This document shows, piece after piece, positions 10,389 to 19,357 of a DNA stretch of 64,000 nucleotides. The notes beneath the pieces are model-generated. The model was given only the letters and a program-made list of their open reading frames with translations, was not told the DNA's origin and ran no database searches. A program made the position numbers and the translations under genes. The first letter of the stretch is position 1; every line of letters starts with the position of its first letter. Location: contig NZ_PRKW01000003.1 in the NCBI RefSeq assembly GCF_002927275.1, positions 372,001 through 436,000 on the forward strand, given 5' to 3'. This DNA comes from Arthrobacter pityocampae (GTDB lineage Bacteria; Actinomycetota; Actinomycetes; Actinomycetales; Micrococcaceae).

Positions 10389-10880
10389 GTGTCCACGAAC
10401 AGCGCTCCCACCGCCTGGCTCACGCAGGAGTCCTACGACCGGCTCAAGAGCGAACTGGATCACCTGTCCGGTCCCGGTCGCACCGAGATCGTCGCCCGGA
10501 TCGAGCAGGCCCGCTCCGAGGGCGACCTCAAGGAGAACGGCGGCTACCACGCCGCGAAGGAGGAGCAGGGCAAGGCCGAGGCCCGTATCCGCCAGCTCAC
10601 GCACCTGCTGGACAACGCGCACGTCGGCGAGTCCCCGGCGGACGACGGCGTCGTCGAGCCGGGCATGATGGTGTCCGCGAAGATCGCCGGCGACGTCGAG
10701 AACTTCCTGCTGGGCAGCCGTGAGGTGGCCGGCGACACGGACATCGACGTCTACAGCGAGAAGTCGCCCCTGGGCGCCGCCATCCAGGGGACCAAGGCCG
10801 GCGACACGGTCACCTACGTGGCGCCGAACGGCAAGGAGATCACCGTCGAGATCATCTCGGCCACCCCGTACGTGGGCTGA
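10389..10880 (+). CDS. greA: Transcription elongation factor GreA
   Basis: A 163-residue Gre factor that enters the RNA polymerase secondary channel and stimulates cleavage of backtracked RNA. The N-terminal coiled coil holds ARSEGDLKENGGYHAAKEEQ, whose acidic tip (E/D before LKEN) coordinates the catalytic metal. The C-terminal FKBP-like domain ends in SPLGAAIQGTKAGDTVTYVAPNGKEITVEI. The GTG start has a strong AAGGAG site 6 bases upstream. It follows the DUF4307 gene on the same strand but with a long leader, so it probably has its own promoter. Confidence 0.96.
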   Translation: MSTNSAPTAWLTQESYDRLKSELDHLSGPGRTEIVARIEQARSEGDLKENGGYHAAKEEQGKAEARIRQLTHLLDNAHVGESPADDGVVEPGMMVSAKIAGDVENFLLGSREVAGDTDIDVYSEKSPLGAAIQGTKAGDTVTYVAPNGKEITVEIISATPYVG

Positions 10881-10901
10881 TCCGTCAGCTCCGGGGGTCG
10901 G

Positions 10902-11516
10902 CTACGCGCCGATCCCGAAGCGGTCCGCCCTCCCGGGGGCGGGCCGCTTCCGTTTGAGCAGGAACGCGGCGAGGACGCCCCCGAGGGCCCCGAAGAGGTG
11001 CGCCTGCCAGGAGATGTTCGAGCCGACCGTGGGCAGGACGCCCCACAGGATGGACCCGTACGCGGCGAAGAGGACGACGGCGAGCAGGATCTGCTTCCAG
11101 TCCCGGTTGTAGAAGCCGCGGGTGATCAGATAGGTGAAGAGGCCGAACACCACGCCCGACGCCCCGATCGTGAGCCCGCCCCCGAAGATCCACGTGCCGA
11201 ACCCGGAGGCGAGCCAGCAGATGCCGATCGCCGCGACGAACCGGCGCGCACCCTCCAGGAAGGCCAGGAAGCCGAGGACCAGCAGGGGCAGCGTGTTGCT
11301 GGCCAGGTGCTGGACGCCGCCGTGCAGGAGGGGCGCGAAGACCACGCCGTCGAGCCCGTCCACGTCGCGGGGGGCGATCCCGAGGGTCCGCACGAGCAGG
11401 TCCCCGAGTGCGGCGTTGACCAGGAAGACCGCCCACATCGCGGCGACGAGACCGACGACCGTGATCAGTCCGGCCTGCGCCCGCCGGGCGAGGGGCGGCA
11501 CGTCCCCGGTCCTCAT
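10902..11516 (-). CDS. Rhomboid family intramembrane serine protease
   Basis: A 204-residue, six-helix rhomboid that should cleave membrane proteins within the bilayer. The oxyanion region HLASNTLPLLVLGF, the serine motif TIGASGVVFGLFTYL (GASG) and the catalytic histidine in SWQAHLFGALGG are all present, so it looks active. Both ends are short, without cytosolic domains. ATG 11516 overlaps the ilvA stop (ATGA), which makes it the third gene of an AI-2E-permease, ilvA, rhomboid transcript; I see no functional link between the three. Confidence 0.92.
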   Translation of the reverse strand: MRTGDVPPLARRAQAGLITVVGLVAAMWAVFLVNAALGDLLVRTLGIAPRDVDGLDGVVFAPLLHGGVQHLASNTLPLLVLGFLAFLEGARRFVAAIGICWLASGFGTWIFGGGLTIGASGVVFGLFTYLITRGFYNRDWKQILLAVVLFAAYGSILWGVLPTVGSNISWQAHLFGALGGVLAAFLLKRKRPAPGRADRFGIGA

Positions 11517-12823
11517 CCCTGCACGACCATGGGTTGGAAGCCTTCGGCGCGGAGGTTGCTGAGGACCTGCTCGCAGTGCTCGTCGCCCTTCGTCTCCATG
11601 TTGATGGTGATCGCGACGTCGCCCATGCTGATGGACCCGCCCACCCGGGTGTGGTCGACGCCGGTCACGTTGGCGTCCGATTCCGCGATGATCCGGGAGA
11701 TCGTCGCGAGCGAGCCCGGGCGGTCGTCGAGGAGCATGCGCACCACCAGGTAGCGTCCCGCCGCGGCGAGGCCGCGCTGGATGACCTTCAGCATGAGCAT
11801 CGGATCGATGTTGCCGCCGGAGAGCACCACCACGGTGTTGCCCGGGTCCGCGCCGTCCTCCGTCAGCTTGCCGTCGAGCAGGGCCGCCACACCGACGGCG
11901 CCCGCCGGTTCGACGACCATCTTCGAGCGTTCCAGCAGGAAGATGAGCGCCCGCGCGAGGGAGTCCTCGCTCACCGTCACGACGTCGTCCACGAGTTCCC
12001 GGATGATCGAGAAGGGCAGCTGGCCCGGCCGGCCGACGGCGATGCCGTCCGCCATGGTCGAGACCTTGGTCAGGGGCACGAGGGCGTCCGCCGCGAGGGA
12101 CGGCGGGTAGGCGGCCGCGTTCTCCGCCTGCACGCCGATGATCCGGATGTCCCGTCCGAGCTCCTTCGCGCGCGCCTTCACGGCGACCGACACCCCGGCG
12201 AGAAGACCGCCGCCGCCGACGCCGATGAGGATGGTGTCGACGTCGGGCACCTGTTCGAGGATCTCGAGGCCGAGGGTGCCCTGGCCGGCCACGACGTCGA
12301 CGTCGTCGAAGGGGTGCACGAACACCGCCCCCGTCTCGTCGGCGTACCTCCGGGCCTCGGCGAGCGCCTCGTCGACGTTGTGGCCGTGCAGTACCACCTC
12401 CGCGCCGTGGCCGCGCGTGGCGGCGAGCTTCGGGAGGGCGACGCCGAGGGGCATGTAGATGCGGGCCGCGATACCCAGCCGGGCGGCCGCCACGGCCACG
12501 CCCTGCGCGTGGTTCCCGGCGGAGGCGGCGACGACGCCCCGGGCGCGTTCGGCGTCGGTCAGCTTCGCCATGCGGTTGTAGGCCCCGCGCACCTTGAAGG
12601 AGCCGGCACGCTGCAGGTTCTCGCACTTGAAGGACACGGTGGAGCCGGTGAGCCGTCCGAGGGCCCGGGACTGCTCGATGGGTGTGCGGGCGATGACCCC
12701 GGCGAGGGTCCGGTGCGCCGCCTCGACGTCGGCGAGGGTCACGGCGAGGTCGGTGGCGGGGTCGGCGGCGAAGGCGGTGCTTGTCGGGGCGAAGCCGGTG
12801 CTTGGTGCGGTCTGCTCGGTCAC
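11513..12823 (-). CDS. ilvA: Threonine ammonia-lyase (threonine dehydratase)
   Basis: A PLP enzyme that deaminates threonine to 2-oxobutanoate, the first step towards isoleucine. Lys77 in GSFKVRGAYNRM binds PLP; SAGNHAQGVA and the glycine loop GVGGGGLLAGV hold the cofactor phosphate. The C-terminal 75 residues form a single ACT domain (LVVRMLLDDRPGSLATISRII), so this is the shorter, about 400-436-residue form rather than the E. coli IlvA with two ACT-like domains; regulation by isoleucine is uncertain. GTG 12823 overlaps the upstream stop (GTGA). Confidence 0.93.
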   Translation of the reverse strand: MTEQTAPSTGFAPTSTAFAADPATDLAVTLADVEAAHRTLAGVIARTPIEQSRALGRLTGSTVSFKCENLQRAGSFKVRGAYNRMAKLTDAERARGVVAASAGNHAQGVAVAAARLGIAARIYMPLGVALPKLAATRGHGAEVVLHGHNVDEALAEARRYADETGAVFVHPFDDVDVVAGQGTLGLEILEQVPDVDTILIGVGGGGLLAGVSVAVKARAKELGRDIRIIGVQAENAAAYPPSLAADALVPLTKVSTMADGIAVGRPGQLPFSIIRELVDDVVTVSEDSLARALIFLLERSKMVVEPAGAVGVAALLDGKLTEDGADPGNTVVVLSGGNIDPMLMLKVIQRGLAAAGRYLVVRMLLDDRPGSLATISRIIAESDANVTGVDHTRVGGSISMGDVAITINMETKGDEHCEQVLSNLRAEGFQPMVVQG

Positions 12824-14136
12824 GGGGTGGTCTCTTCCTGGGGGGCTGGCGCGGCGGGCTGGTCCGGGGTGCTGGCCGGTGACGACGGAGACTCGTGCTC
12901 CCCCGCGACCGGCCCGCTAATGCCGCCCCCTCCCCCCTGGGGCCAGCCCTGCCGGAGCACGGCGTCGTCGTCCTCCCAGGCCCGGCGCGAGATGTAGCGC
13001 ACGGACGCGTTGAGGACCGCCAGGATCGGGACGGAGAACAGGGCGCCGGGGATCCCGGCGACGATCGTGCCGCCGGCGACGGCGAGGACCACCGCGAGCG
13101 GGTGGAGGGCGACGGCCGGTCCCATGACGAGCGGCTGGAGGATGTGTCCCTCGATCTGCTGCACGAGGAGGACGATCGCGAGCATGATCAGGGCGTTGAC
13201 CCACCCGTTGGCGACGAGCGCGAGGAGGACGGCGACGGAGCCGGTGGCCAGTGCGCCGACGACGGGGATGAAGGAGCCGAGGAACACGAGGACGCCGAGC
13301 GGCAGGGCCAGGGGCACCCCGATGATGGCGGCTCCCGCCCCGATGCCGATGGCGTCCACGGCAGCGACGAGGATCTGGACGCGCACGTACCGCGCCATGG
13401 ACAGCCATCCCGTGCGCCCGGCGCCGTCGACGGCGGCCCGCGCGCGGAGCGGCATGAGTCCGACGACGAACCGCCAGATCCGGGGGCCGTCGAGCAGGAA
13501 GAAGATCAGGGCGAACACCGTGAGGAAGATGCCCGCCGCGACGTGCCCGGCGGTGGACCCGAAGGAGAGGGCGCCGCTGAGGATGGAGGCGCTGTTGTTC
13601 TGGATGGCTCCGACGAGGTCCTGCAGGTACTGGTCGATCTGCGTCGCGCTGAGCTGCAGGGGCCCCTGCGCCAGCCACCCCAGCAGCTGCTGCACCCCGG
13701 CGACGGCCTCCCCCCACAGGCTCGCCATGCCGACCACCAGCTGCTGACCGACGAGCACGAGGGCGCCCGTGATGACGCCGAAGAATCCGACGAGCGTGAT
13801 GGCGACGGCCAGGCCGTTCGGGACGCGCCGGCGATGCAGGGCGATCTTCAGCGGCGTGAGCAGGGCGGCGAGCAGGCCCGCGACCATGAGCGGGATGATC
13901 AGCACCGAGATGTAGGTGAGCAGGTAGATCAGCACGCCGCCGACGACGACGACGAGTCCCAGCCGCCAGGCCCAGGACGCGGCGATGCGCAGGGCATAGG
14001 GGACATCGGACCGGTCATCCGCCCGGAGAGGGACGGCCGCGCCCCGGCGCTGCGACGGTTCGGGGAGGATCACGGCACCGCGGCTCACGGCGCGCTGCAG
14101 GGCACGCTGGGGTTTCGCTCCGCGGAGACGCTGCAT
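12820..14136 (-). CDS. AI-2E family transporter (YdiK/TqsA-like permease)
   Basis: A 438-residue polytopic membrane protein with about eight helices. The family fold shows in FIPVVGALATGSVAVLLAL, the conserved IEGHILQPLVMGPAVALHPLAV block and a long central soluble loop. Members have been linked to AI-2 export or Na+/H+ antiport, but most, including this one, have no proven substrate. The C-terminal 45 residues are Pro/Ser/Gly-rich and probably disordered. It is first in the operon and overlaps ilvA by four bases. Confidence 0.88.
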   Translation of the reverse strand: MQRLRGAKPQRALQRAVSRGAVILPEPSQRRGAAVPLRADDRSDVPYALRIAASWAWRLGLVVVVGGVLIYLLTYISVLIIPLMVAGLLAALLTPLKIALHRRRVPNGLAVAITLVGFFGVITGALVLVGQQLVVGMASLWGEAVAGVQQLLGWLAQGPLQLSATQIDQYLQDLVGAIQNNSASILSGALSFGSTAGHVAAGIFLTVFALIFFLLDGPRIWRFVVGLMPLRARAAVDGAGRTGWLSMARYVRVQILVAAVDAIGIGAGAAIIGVPLALPLGVLVFLGSFIPVVGALATGSVAVLLALVANGWVNALIMLAIVLLVQQIEGHILQPLVMGPAVALHPLAVVLAVAGGTIVAGIPGALFSVPILAVLNASVRYISRRAWEDDDAVLRQGWPQGGGGGISGPVAGEHESPSSPASTPDQPAAPAPQEETTP

Positions 14137-14170
14137 GCGCCAATCTTTCCACAGAACCCCGGCGTGCCCG

Positions 14171-15082
14171 CTACCCGAGAGCCGGCAGGATGCCCCATCG
14201 GGCCGAGAACGACGCCCCCGGGTCGAGCCACCGCAGGCCCTCCCCCGAGTTGAACGCGTCGGCCGGGGCGGTCATCGGTTCGATGGCCACGGCCTTGTCC
14301 GCTCCGGGGTAGACGGTGCTCACGTACACGTGGGCGTACGCGAAGGCGGCGTCGGCCCAGAGGGTGACGCTGCGGCCGTCCGGCGCGGTGAGGACGTGCT
14401 CGTGACGCCCGCCGACGGTGGCGAGGGACGCGAAGGCGGTGTCGAACCGGAGCTCGCCGACCCGTCGGCCGGTCCGCAGGTCGTGCTGCCCGGTGACGGC
14501 CACCGTGCCGGTGGGGATCGAGCGGTCGTCGGTCTCGATCATCTCGTCCGCCAGCACGGTCAGCGTCAGCTCCTCCGTGGGTACGTCCGAGATCCTGAGG
14601 TAGGGGTGGGCGCCGAGTGCGAAGGGCGCGGCGTCCGGGGAGAGGTTCGTCAGCTCCTGCGTGACCGTGAGCTGCTCCTCCGTGAGTTCGTAGGTGGCGC
14701 GGTGGAGGAGGTGGAAGGGATAGCCGTGCTGGGGGAAGATCTCGGCCTCGAGGACGGCGTGCGCGGCGCCGACGTCGACCGCCCGGTAGCCGGTGTTGCG
14801 GAGGAGCCCGTGGATGGCGTTGCCCCTGGCCGGCTCCGTGATGTCGAGGCGCTGTTCGGTGCCGTGCAGCGACCAGCGGCCGCCGGCCACGCGGTTCGGC
14901 CACGGAGCGAGGAGGATCCCACCGCCCCCGGCAGGGATGTCGCCGTCGCCCCAGGTCTCGGTGAGTGCGACGCCGTCGTACTCGTAGGAGCGCAGGGCCG
15001 CCGCGAGGGTCGCGACGACGACCGTCGCCGCGCCTGCCCGCAGGGTGTGATTGATGCCGCTTGCCGGTCGTGGAGTCGCCAT
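14171..15082 (-). CDS. galM: Aldose 1-epimerase (galactose mutarotase-like)
   Basis: A 303-residue galactose-mutarotase-fold protein that should interconvert alpha and beta anomers of aldoses. Catalytic candidates are the His in GNAIHGLLRNTGY and FALGAHPYLRI, and a Glu in AVAIEPMTAPADAFN. Substrate residues LLAPWPNRVAGGRW are typical of the family. It is divergent from the deoR-galT-galK operon, which supports a galactose role; the glucose-6-phosphate epimerase YeaD group is a less likely alternative. The ATG follows a -10 element by 6 bases. Confidence 0.88.
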   Translation of the reverse strand: MATPRPASGINHTLRAGAATVVVATLAAALRSYEYDGVALTETWGDGDIPAGGGGILLAPWPNRVAGGRWSLHGTEQRLDITEPARGNAIHGLLRNTGYRAVDVGAAHAVLEAEIFPQHGYPFHLLHRATYELTEEQLTVTQELTNLSPDAAPFALGAHPYLRISDVPTEELTLTVLADEMIETDDRSIPTGTVAVTGQHDLRTGRRVGELRFDTAFASLATVGGRHEHVLTAPDGRSVTLWADAAFAYAHVYVSTVYPGADKAVAIEPMTAPADAFNSGEGLRWLDPGASFSARWGILPALG

Positions 15083-15094
15083 GCAGCGATGCTA
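15082..15094 (-). promoter_or_regulatory. Leaderless promoter -10 of galM (TAGCAT)
   Basis: TAGCAT (15094-15089 on the minus strand) lies 6 bases before the galM ATG, so the mRNA is probably leaderless. Confidence 0.6.
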
Positions 15095-15135
15095 CCCGCG
15101 CGCGAACGATCCCTGCCCCGAGGACTCCGCCCCGC

Positions 15136-15180
15136 TATGATAGGTTTTGTTCGTTTCAGTGCGGACCCGTTCGATTCAGT
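15136..15180 (+). promoter_or_regulatory. Promoter and direct-repeat operator of the gal operon
   Basis: TATGAT (15136-15141) is a good -10. Immediately after it are two direct repeats, GTTCGTTTCAGT (15149-15160) and GTTCGATTCAGT (15169-15180), differing at one base and spaced 20 bp start to start, two helix turns. DeoR-type repressors often bind such repeats over the transcription start, so autoregulation by the first gene is likely. Confidence 0.65.
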
Positions 15181-15201
15181 CTTCATCCCGACAGGAGGGC
15201 C

Positions 15202-16002
15202 ATGCTCGCAGCAGAGCGCCATGCGGCGATCCTCGAGCGACTCTCCGGTCAGCCGGCGGTGCGGGTGAGCGGGCTGGCGGTCGCGCTCGGCGTGTCGGAG
15301 ATGACGGTCCGCCGGGACATCGACACCCTGGAGGCCCGCGGGGCGCTGGTCCGGGTCCACGGTGGAGCCGTGCGCCCGGGCAGCCTCAGCTCCGTCGAGG
15401 CGGGCTTCGACGCCAACCGGACGCGGGCCGGCGAGGCGAAGCAGCAGATCGCGGCCACGGCGGTGTCCCTCCTGGCCCCCGGCATGACGGTCTCCGTCAC
15501 GGGCGGCACCACCACCTTCGCCCTCGCCCCGCTCCTGTCCCGGGTCCGGGGGCTGACGGTGATCACCAACTCACTGCCCCTCGCGGACGAACTGTTCCGG
15601 CTCGGCGCCGGGGCGCCCTCCGGGAGCGCGCCCCGGGTGCTGCTCTCCGGTGGGGAACTCACCCCGTCGAAGGCCCTCGTGGGCCCGCTCGCAACCGGCA
15701 CCATCGGCTCCCTCCGGGCGGACGTCTGCTTCATGGGTGCCCACGGCGTGGACGCCGCCGCGGGCATCACCACCCCCAACCTCGCCGAGGCGGACACCAA
15801 CCAGGCGTTCGCGCGCACCTGCGGCCGGCTCGTGGTGCTTGCGGACGCGACCAAGATCGGCGTCGTGAGCCTCGCCCGCGTCGCCGCGCTCGAGGCCGCG
15901 GCCGACCTCGTCACCGACCGGCACCCCGGCGCCGACTACGCCGCCCGTACCCGCATCCTCTGCGACCCCGTCCCCGACCCCCACCCGGAAGAGCGCCCAT
16001 GA
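15202..16002 (+). CDS. DeoR/GlpR family transcriptional regulator of the gal operon
   Basis: A 266-residue sugar-responsive repressor. The DeoR helix-turn-helix lies at residues 1-57: AAERHAAILERL, then VRVSGLAVALGVSEMTVRRDI, followed by VRVHGGAV. The C-terminal domain has the sugar-phosphate isomerase-like fold, with SVTGGTTTFALAPLL and the GAHGVDAAAGITTPNLAEA sensor motif. The ATG at 15202 follows AGGAGG by 3 bases. Its stop overlaps galT (ATGA). Galactose-1-phosphate or a related sugar phosphate is the expected effector, inferred from context. Confidence 0.92.
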   Translation: MLAAERHAAILERLSGQPAVRVSGLAVALGVSEMTVRRDIDTLEARGALVRVHGGAVRPGSLSSVEAGFDANRTRAGEAKQQIAATAVSLLAPGMTVSVTGGTTTFALAPLLSRVRGLTVITNSLPLADELFRLGAGAPSGSAPRVLLSGGELTPSKALVGPLATGTIGSLRADVCFMGAHGVDAAAGITTPNLAEADTNQAFARTCGRLVVLADATKIGVVSLARVAALEAAADLVTDRHPGADYAARTRILCDPVPDPHPEERP

Positions 16003-17129
16003 CCCTCGTCACCCCCACCCGCCTGTCCGACGGACGCGAACTGATCTACTTCGACGCGCACGAGGCCGGCGCCGCACGGCACCGCGACGCGGCCGCCGCG
16101 CACGACGCCCGTGGGCTGCCCGCACGCGGACCGGCCGGCACCGCCCGGTACGACGCCCTGACCGGCGAGTGGATCGCCGTCGCCGCCCACCGCCAGTCCC
16201 GCACCCACCTGCCCCCCGCGGACCAGTGCCCGCTGTGCCCGACGACGGCGGAGAACCTCTCGGAGATCCCCGCCGCCGACTACGAGGTCGTCGTGTTCGA
16301 GAACCGCTTCTCCTCCTTCGGCCCCGATCTCGGCGACCTCCCGGCCGGCCCCGTGTGGGGGACGACGACGACGGCGTTCGGCCGGTGCGAGGTCGTCGCG
16401 TTCGACTCCGCCCACGAGGGCTCCTTCGGGTCCCTGCAGCCCGAGCGCGCCCGGACCGTGATCGATGCCTGGGCCCACCGCACCGAGGCGCTGTCCGCGA
16501 TGCCCGGGATCAAGCAGGTCTTCTGCTTCGAGAACCGCGGAGCGGACATCGGCGTGACGCTCCTGCACCCGCACGGGCAGATCTACGCCTACCCGTTCAT
16601 CCCGCCCCGCGCCGCGACGCTCGCCGCGAAGGCCGCCGATTTCTTCGAGGCCTCCGACGGGCGGCAGACCCTCATGGGGCACGCCCTCGCCGCCGAACGG
16701 CATTCCGGGGAGCGCATGGTCATCGAGGGCGAGCACTTCAGCGCCTTCGTGCCCTTCGCCGCCCGCTGGCCCCTCGAGGTCCACCTGGTCCCCCACCGGC
16801 AGGTCGCGGACCTCGCCGGCCTCACGGGCGAGGAGCGGGACGAGCTCACGACGGTCTACCTCGAGCTCCTCGGCCGGCTCGACGCCCTCTACCCCACGCC
16901 CACCCCGTACATCGCGGCCTGGCAGCAGGCACCCGTCGACGCCGCTCTCCGGCCGGCGAGCTACCTCCACCTGCAGCTCACCTCCCCCCGCCGTGCCGCC
17001 GACAAGCTGAAGTTCCTGGCGGGCTCCGAAGCGGCCATGGGCGCCTTCATCAACGACACCACCCCGGAGAAGGTGGCGGAGGCCCTCCGCGCCGCCACTC
17101 CCGCCACCGCCCGGAAGGACCAGGCATGA
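15999..17129 (+). CDS. galT: Galactose-1-phosphate uridylyltransferase
   Basis: Leloir-pathway enzyme that exchanges UDP-glucose and galactose-1-phosphate. The active-site HPHGQ lies in TLLHPHGQIYAYP, where the second His is uridylylated. Zinc-site cysteines appear in ADQCPLCPTT, and WPLEVHLVPHRQV closes the domain. At 376 residues it is the usual length for the class I enzyme. Four-base overlaps at both ends (with the DeoR-type gene and galK) make a tight operon. Confidence 0.96.
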   Translation: MTLVTPTRLSDGRELIYFDAHEAGAARHRDAAAAHDARGLPARGPAGTARYDALTGEWIAVAAHRQSRTHLPPADQCPLCPTTAENLSEIPAADYEVVVFENRFSSFGPDLGDLPAGPVWGTTTTAFGRCEVVAFDSAHEGSFGSLQPERARTVIDAWAHRTEALSAMPGIKQVFCFENRGADIGVTLLHPHGQIYAYPFIPPRAATLAAKAADFFEASDGRQTLMGHALAAERHSGERMVIEGEHFSAFVPFAARWPLEVHLVPHRQVADLAGLTGEERDELTTVYLELLGRLDALYPTPTPYIAAWQQAPVDAALRPASYLHLQLTSPRRAADKLKFLAGSEAAMGAFINDTTPEKVAEALRAATPATARKDQA

Positions 17130-18283
17130 ACACCACCCCCCACGATCTCGCGGCCGCCTTCGCCGACCGCTTCGGGTCCGAACCGGACGGCCTCTGGGCC
17201 GCCCCCGGGCGCGTGAACGTCATCGGTGAGCACACCGACTACAACGACGGCTTCGTCCTCCCCTTCGCCATCACGCACTCGACGACGGTGGCCGTCGCGG
17301 TACGTCCGAACCGGATGGTGCGCGTGGCCTCGACCTTCGCCCCGGACGACGACCCGGTGACCGTGGACCTCGACACCCTCGAGGAGGGTAGCGTCACGGG
17401 CTGGGCGGCCTATCCGCTCGGCGTCCTGTGGGCCATGGAGCACTCCGGCTACCGGTGCCCCGGCATGGACATCCTCGTGGATTCGTCGGTCCCCGTCGGC
17501 GCGGGGCTCTCCTCCTCCGCCGCGCTCGAGTGCGCCGTCGGCGTCGCGGCCAACGACCTCTCGGAGGCGGGGATCTCGCGTCGCGAGTTGGCCACCATCG
17601 GGCAGCTCGCCGAGAACCGCATGGTCGGCGCGCCGACCGGCGTCATGGACCAGTCCGCGTCGCTGTTCGGGGAGGTGGGGCACGCCGTCTTCCTCGACTG
17701 CCGGTCCGGGGAGTCCCGGCTGGTGCCGCTGGACCTCGAGGGCGCGGGGCTCGAGCTGATGGTCATCGACACCCGTGTCAGCCATTCCCACTCATCCGGG
17801 GGCTATGCGGCCCGCCGCCGGTCCTGTGAACTCGGCGCCGAACTCATGGGGGTCCCCGCGCTGCGTGACCTCTCCGTCGAGGACCTCGCCGAGGCGGCGG
17901 GCGTCCTGGACGAGGAGACGTTCCGGCGGGTGCGCCACATCGTCACCGAGAACGCACGGGTCGAGGACGCCGTGGACATCCTGTCCCGGAAGGGCCCCGC
18001 CGACCTCGGCCCCGTCCTCGTGGCCAGCCACGCCTCGATGCGCGACGACTTCGAGATCTCCTGCCCCGAACTCGACACCGCGGTGGACGCCGCCCTGGAC
18101 GCCGGGGCGCTCGGCGCCCGGATGACCGGCGGCGGCTTCGGCGGCGCGGCGATCGCCCTGGCCCGCGTCGACGACGTCCCTGCCATCCGCGCGGCCGTCG
18201 AGGCCGCCTTCTCGTCCGCCGGCTACCCGGAGCCGGCGATCTTCGGTGTCCTCCCCGGAGCCGGGGCGGGGCGCGTGGCCTGA
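17126..18283 (+). CDS. galK: Galactokinase
   Basis: A GHMP kinase that phosphorylates alpha-galactose with ATP. The galactokinase signature GRVNVIGEHTDYNDGFVLP is at residues about 28-46, the ATP loop SVPVGAGLSSSAAL at about 119-132, and GARMTGGGFGGAAIAL near the C terminus. The catalytic Asp lies in GVMDQSAS. The 385-residue length is normal. It is the last gene of the operon and is followed by a strong hairpin. galE is not in the window. Confidence 0.96.
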   Translation: MNTTPHDLAAAFADRFGSEPDGLWAAPGRVNVIGEHTDYNDGFVLPFAITHSTTVAVAVRPNRMVRVASTFAPDDDPVTVDLDTLEEGSVTGWAAYPLGVLWAMEHSGYRCPGMDILVDSSVPVGAGLSSSAALECAVGVAANDLSEAGISRRELATIGQLAENRMVGAPTGVMDQSASLFGEVGHAVFLDCRSGESRLVPLDLEGAGLELMVIDTRVSHSHSSGGYAARRRSCELGAELMGVPALRDLSVEDLAEAAGVLDEETFRRVRHIVTENARVEDAVDILSRKGPADLGPVLVASHASMRDDFEISCPELDTAVDAALDAGALGARMTGGGFGGAAIALARVDDVPAIRAAVEAAFSSAGYPEPAIFGVLPGAGAGRVA

Positions 18284-18311
18284 CGACCCGGCCCAGCAGC
18301 CCTGGAACGAC

Positions 18312-18346
18312 GAAGGACCCGCACCCCCGAGGGGTGCGGGTCCTTC
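18312..18346. terminator. Bidirectional terminator between galK and the BI-1 gene
   Basis: A perfect 16-bp inverted repeat (18312-18327 and 18331-18346) with a 3-base loop lies between two convergent genes, so it can end both transcripts. T residues follow on the plus strand. Confidence 0.85.
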
Positions 18347-18382
18347 TCGCTCTTCCGACCGATCGGCCGGCGCCGGTCGCTG

Positions 18383-19240
18383 CTAGTCGCTGCCGCGGAG
18401 GATCGCGAGGAGGCGCAGGATCTCGACGTACAGCCAGATCAGGGTGACGGTCAGGCCGAAGGCCGCCGTCCACGAGTACTTCTGGGGGGCGCCGGCGCGG
18501 ACGCCCTCGCTGATCGAGGTGAAGTCGATGATCAGCGAGAAGGCCGCGAGGCCGATGGCGAAGAGACCGATAACGACGCCGAAGGGAATGTTCGTGCCGG
18601 GGATCATCTCACTCCGCATCCCGAACATGCTGTCCGTTGCGCCGAAGACCATCATGCCCAGGTTCACCAGCGAGAACAGGGCGTAGCTGATGAGGGCGAT
18701 CATGAAGAACTTCATGGCCTTCGGCGTCGCACGCACCTTGCCGCTCTTGAAGAGCGCCAGCGTGACGCCGAAGACGATGAAGGTGCCGACGACCGCCTGG
18801 ACGGCGATGCCCGGCCACATGGCCTCGAAGAACATGGTGAGGCCACCGACGAACAGGCCCTCGAGGAAGGCGTAGGCGAGGATCAGCGCCGGCGACGGCT
18901 CGCGCCGGAAGGCGTTGACGAGGCCGAGCACGAAGCCGCCGAGTGCACCCACGACCATGAGGGGCAGGGCGAGGTCGCGGAGGACGAAGGCGGGGATGGC
19001 GGCGCCCACCAGGACGACGCCGAGGCAGAGCAGCGTCTTCACGATCACGTCGTCGAAGGTCATGCGACCGGTCTGCGCGGGCCCGGCGGACGGCTGCTTG
19101 TACATGTGCTCCAGCTGCTGCTGGTCCGCCATGGTCTGGCCGGCGTACATCGTGGTGCCGGCTCCTGCCGCCTGGGTGCCGCCCCGGGTCGCGGAACGGA
19201 AGGTCTTCCCGTTGAATACCGGATTACCGCCAAGTGCCAT
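18383..19240 (-). CDS. Bax inhibitor-1 / YccA family membrane protein
   Basis: A 285-residue protein with a 60-residue hydrophilic N terminus and seven membrane helices. The C-terminal stretch SWTAAFGLTVTLIWLYVEILRLLAIL, with acidic residues near the pore, and the DDVIVKT start of the domain fit the actinobacterial Bax inhibitor-1-like group (PF12811). Related proteins leak Ca2+ in a pH-dependent way; here the role is unknown. GGAGG lies 10 bases before the ATG. Confidence 0.9.
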   Translation of the reverse strand: MALGGNPVFNGKTFRSATRGGTQAAGAGTTMYAGQTMADQQQLEHMYKQPSAGPAQTGRMTFDDVIVKTLLCLGVVLVGAAIPAFVLRDLALPLMVVGALGGFVLGLVNAFRREPSPALILAYAFLEGLFVGGLTMFFEAMWPGIAVQAVVGTFIVFGVTLALFKSGKVRATPKAMKFFMIALISYALFSLVNLGMMVFGATDSMFGMRSEMIPGTNIPFGVVIGLFAIGLAAFSLIIDFTSISEGVRAGAPQKYSWTAAFGLTVTLIWLYVEILRLLAILRGSD

Positions 19241-19272
19241 TATCTGTAGTCCTCCATCAGGGGGCTGGGTGT

Positions 19273-19285
19273 CGTAGTGATCTTA
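19273..19285 (-). promoter_or_regulatory. Promoter -10 of the BI-1 gene (TAAGAT)
   Basis: TAAGAT (19285-19280, minus strand) predicts a start near 19273 and a leader of about 33 bases with a GGAGG site. Confidence 0.5.
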
Positions 19286-19357
19286 CCAAGAGCAACGGTC
19301 CGGCCCGGGGTTCGTTCCCGGGAGGCGAGCGTTCTCACGCCGTCCCGGAATTTCAAT

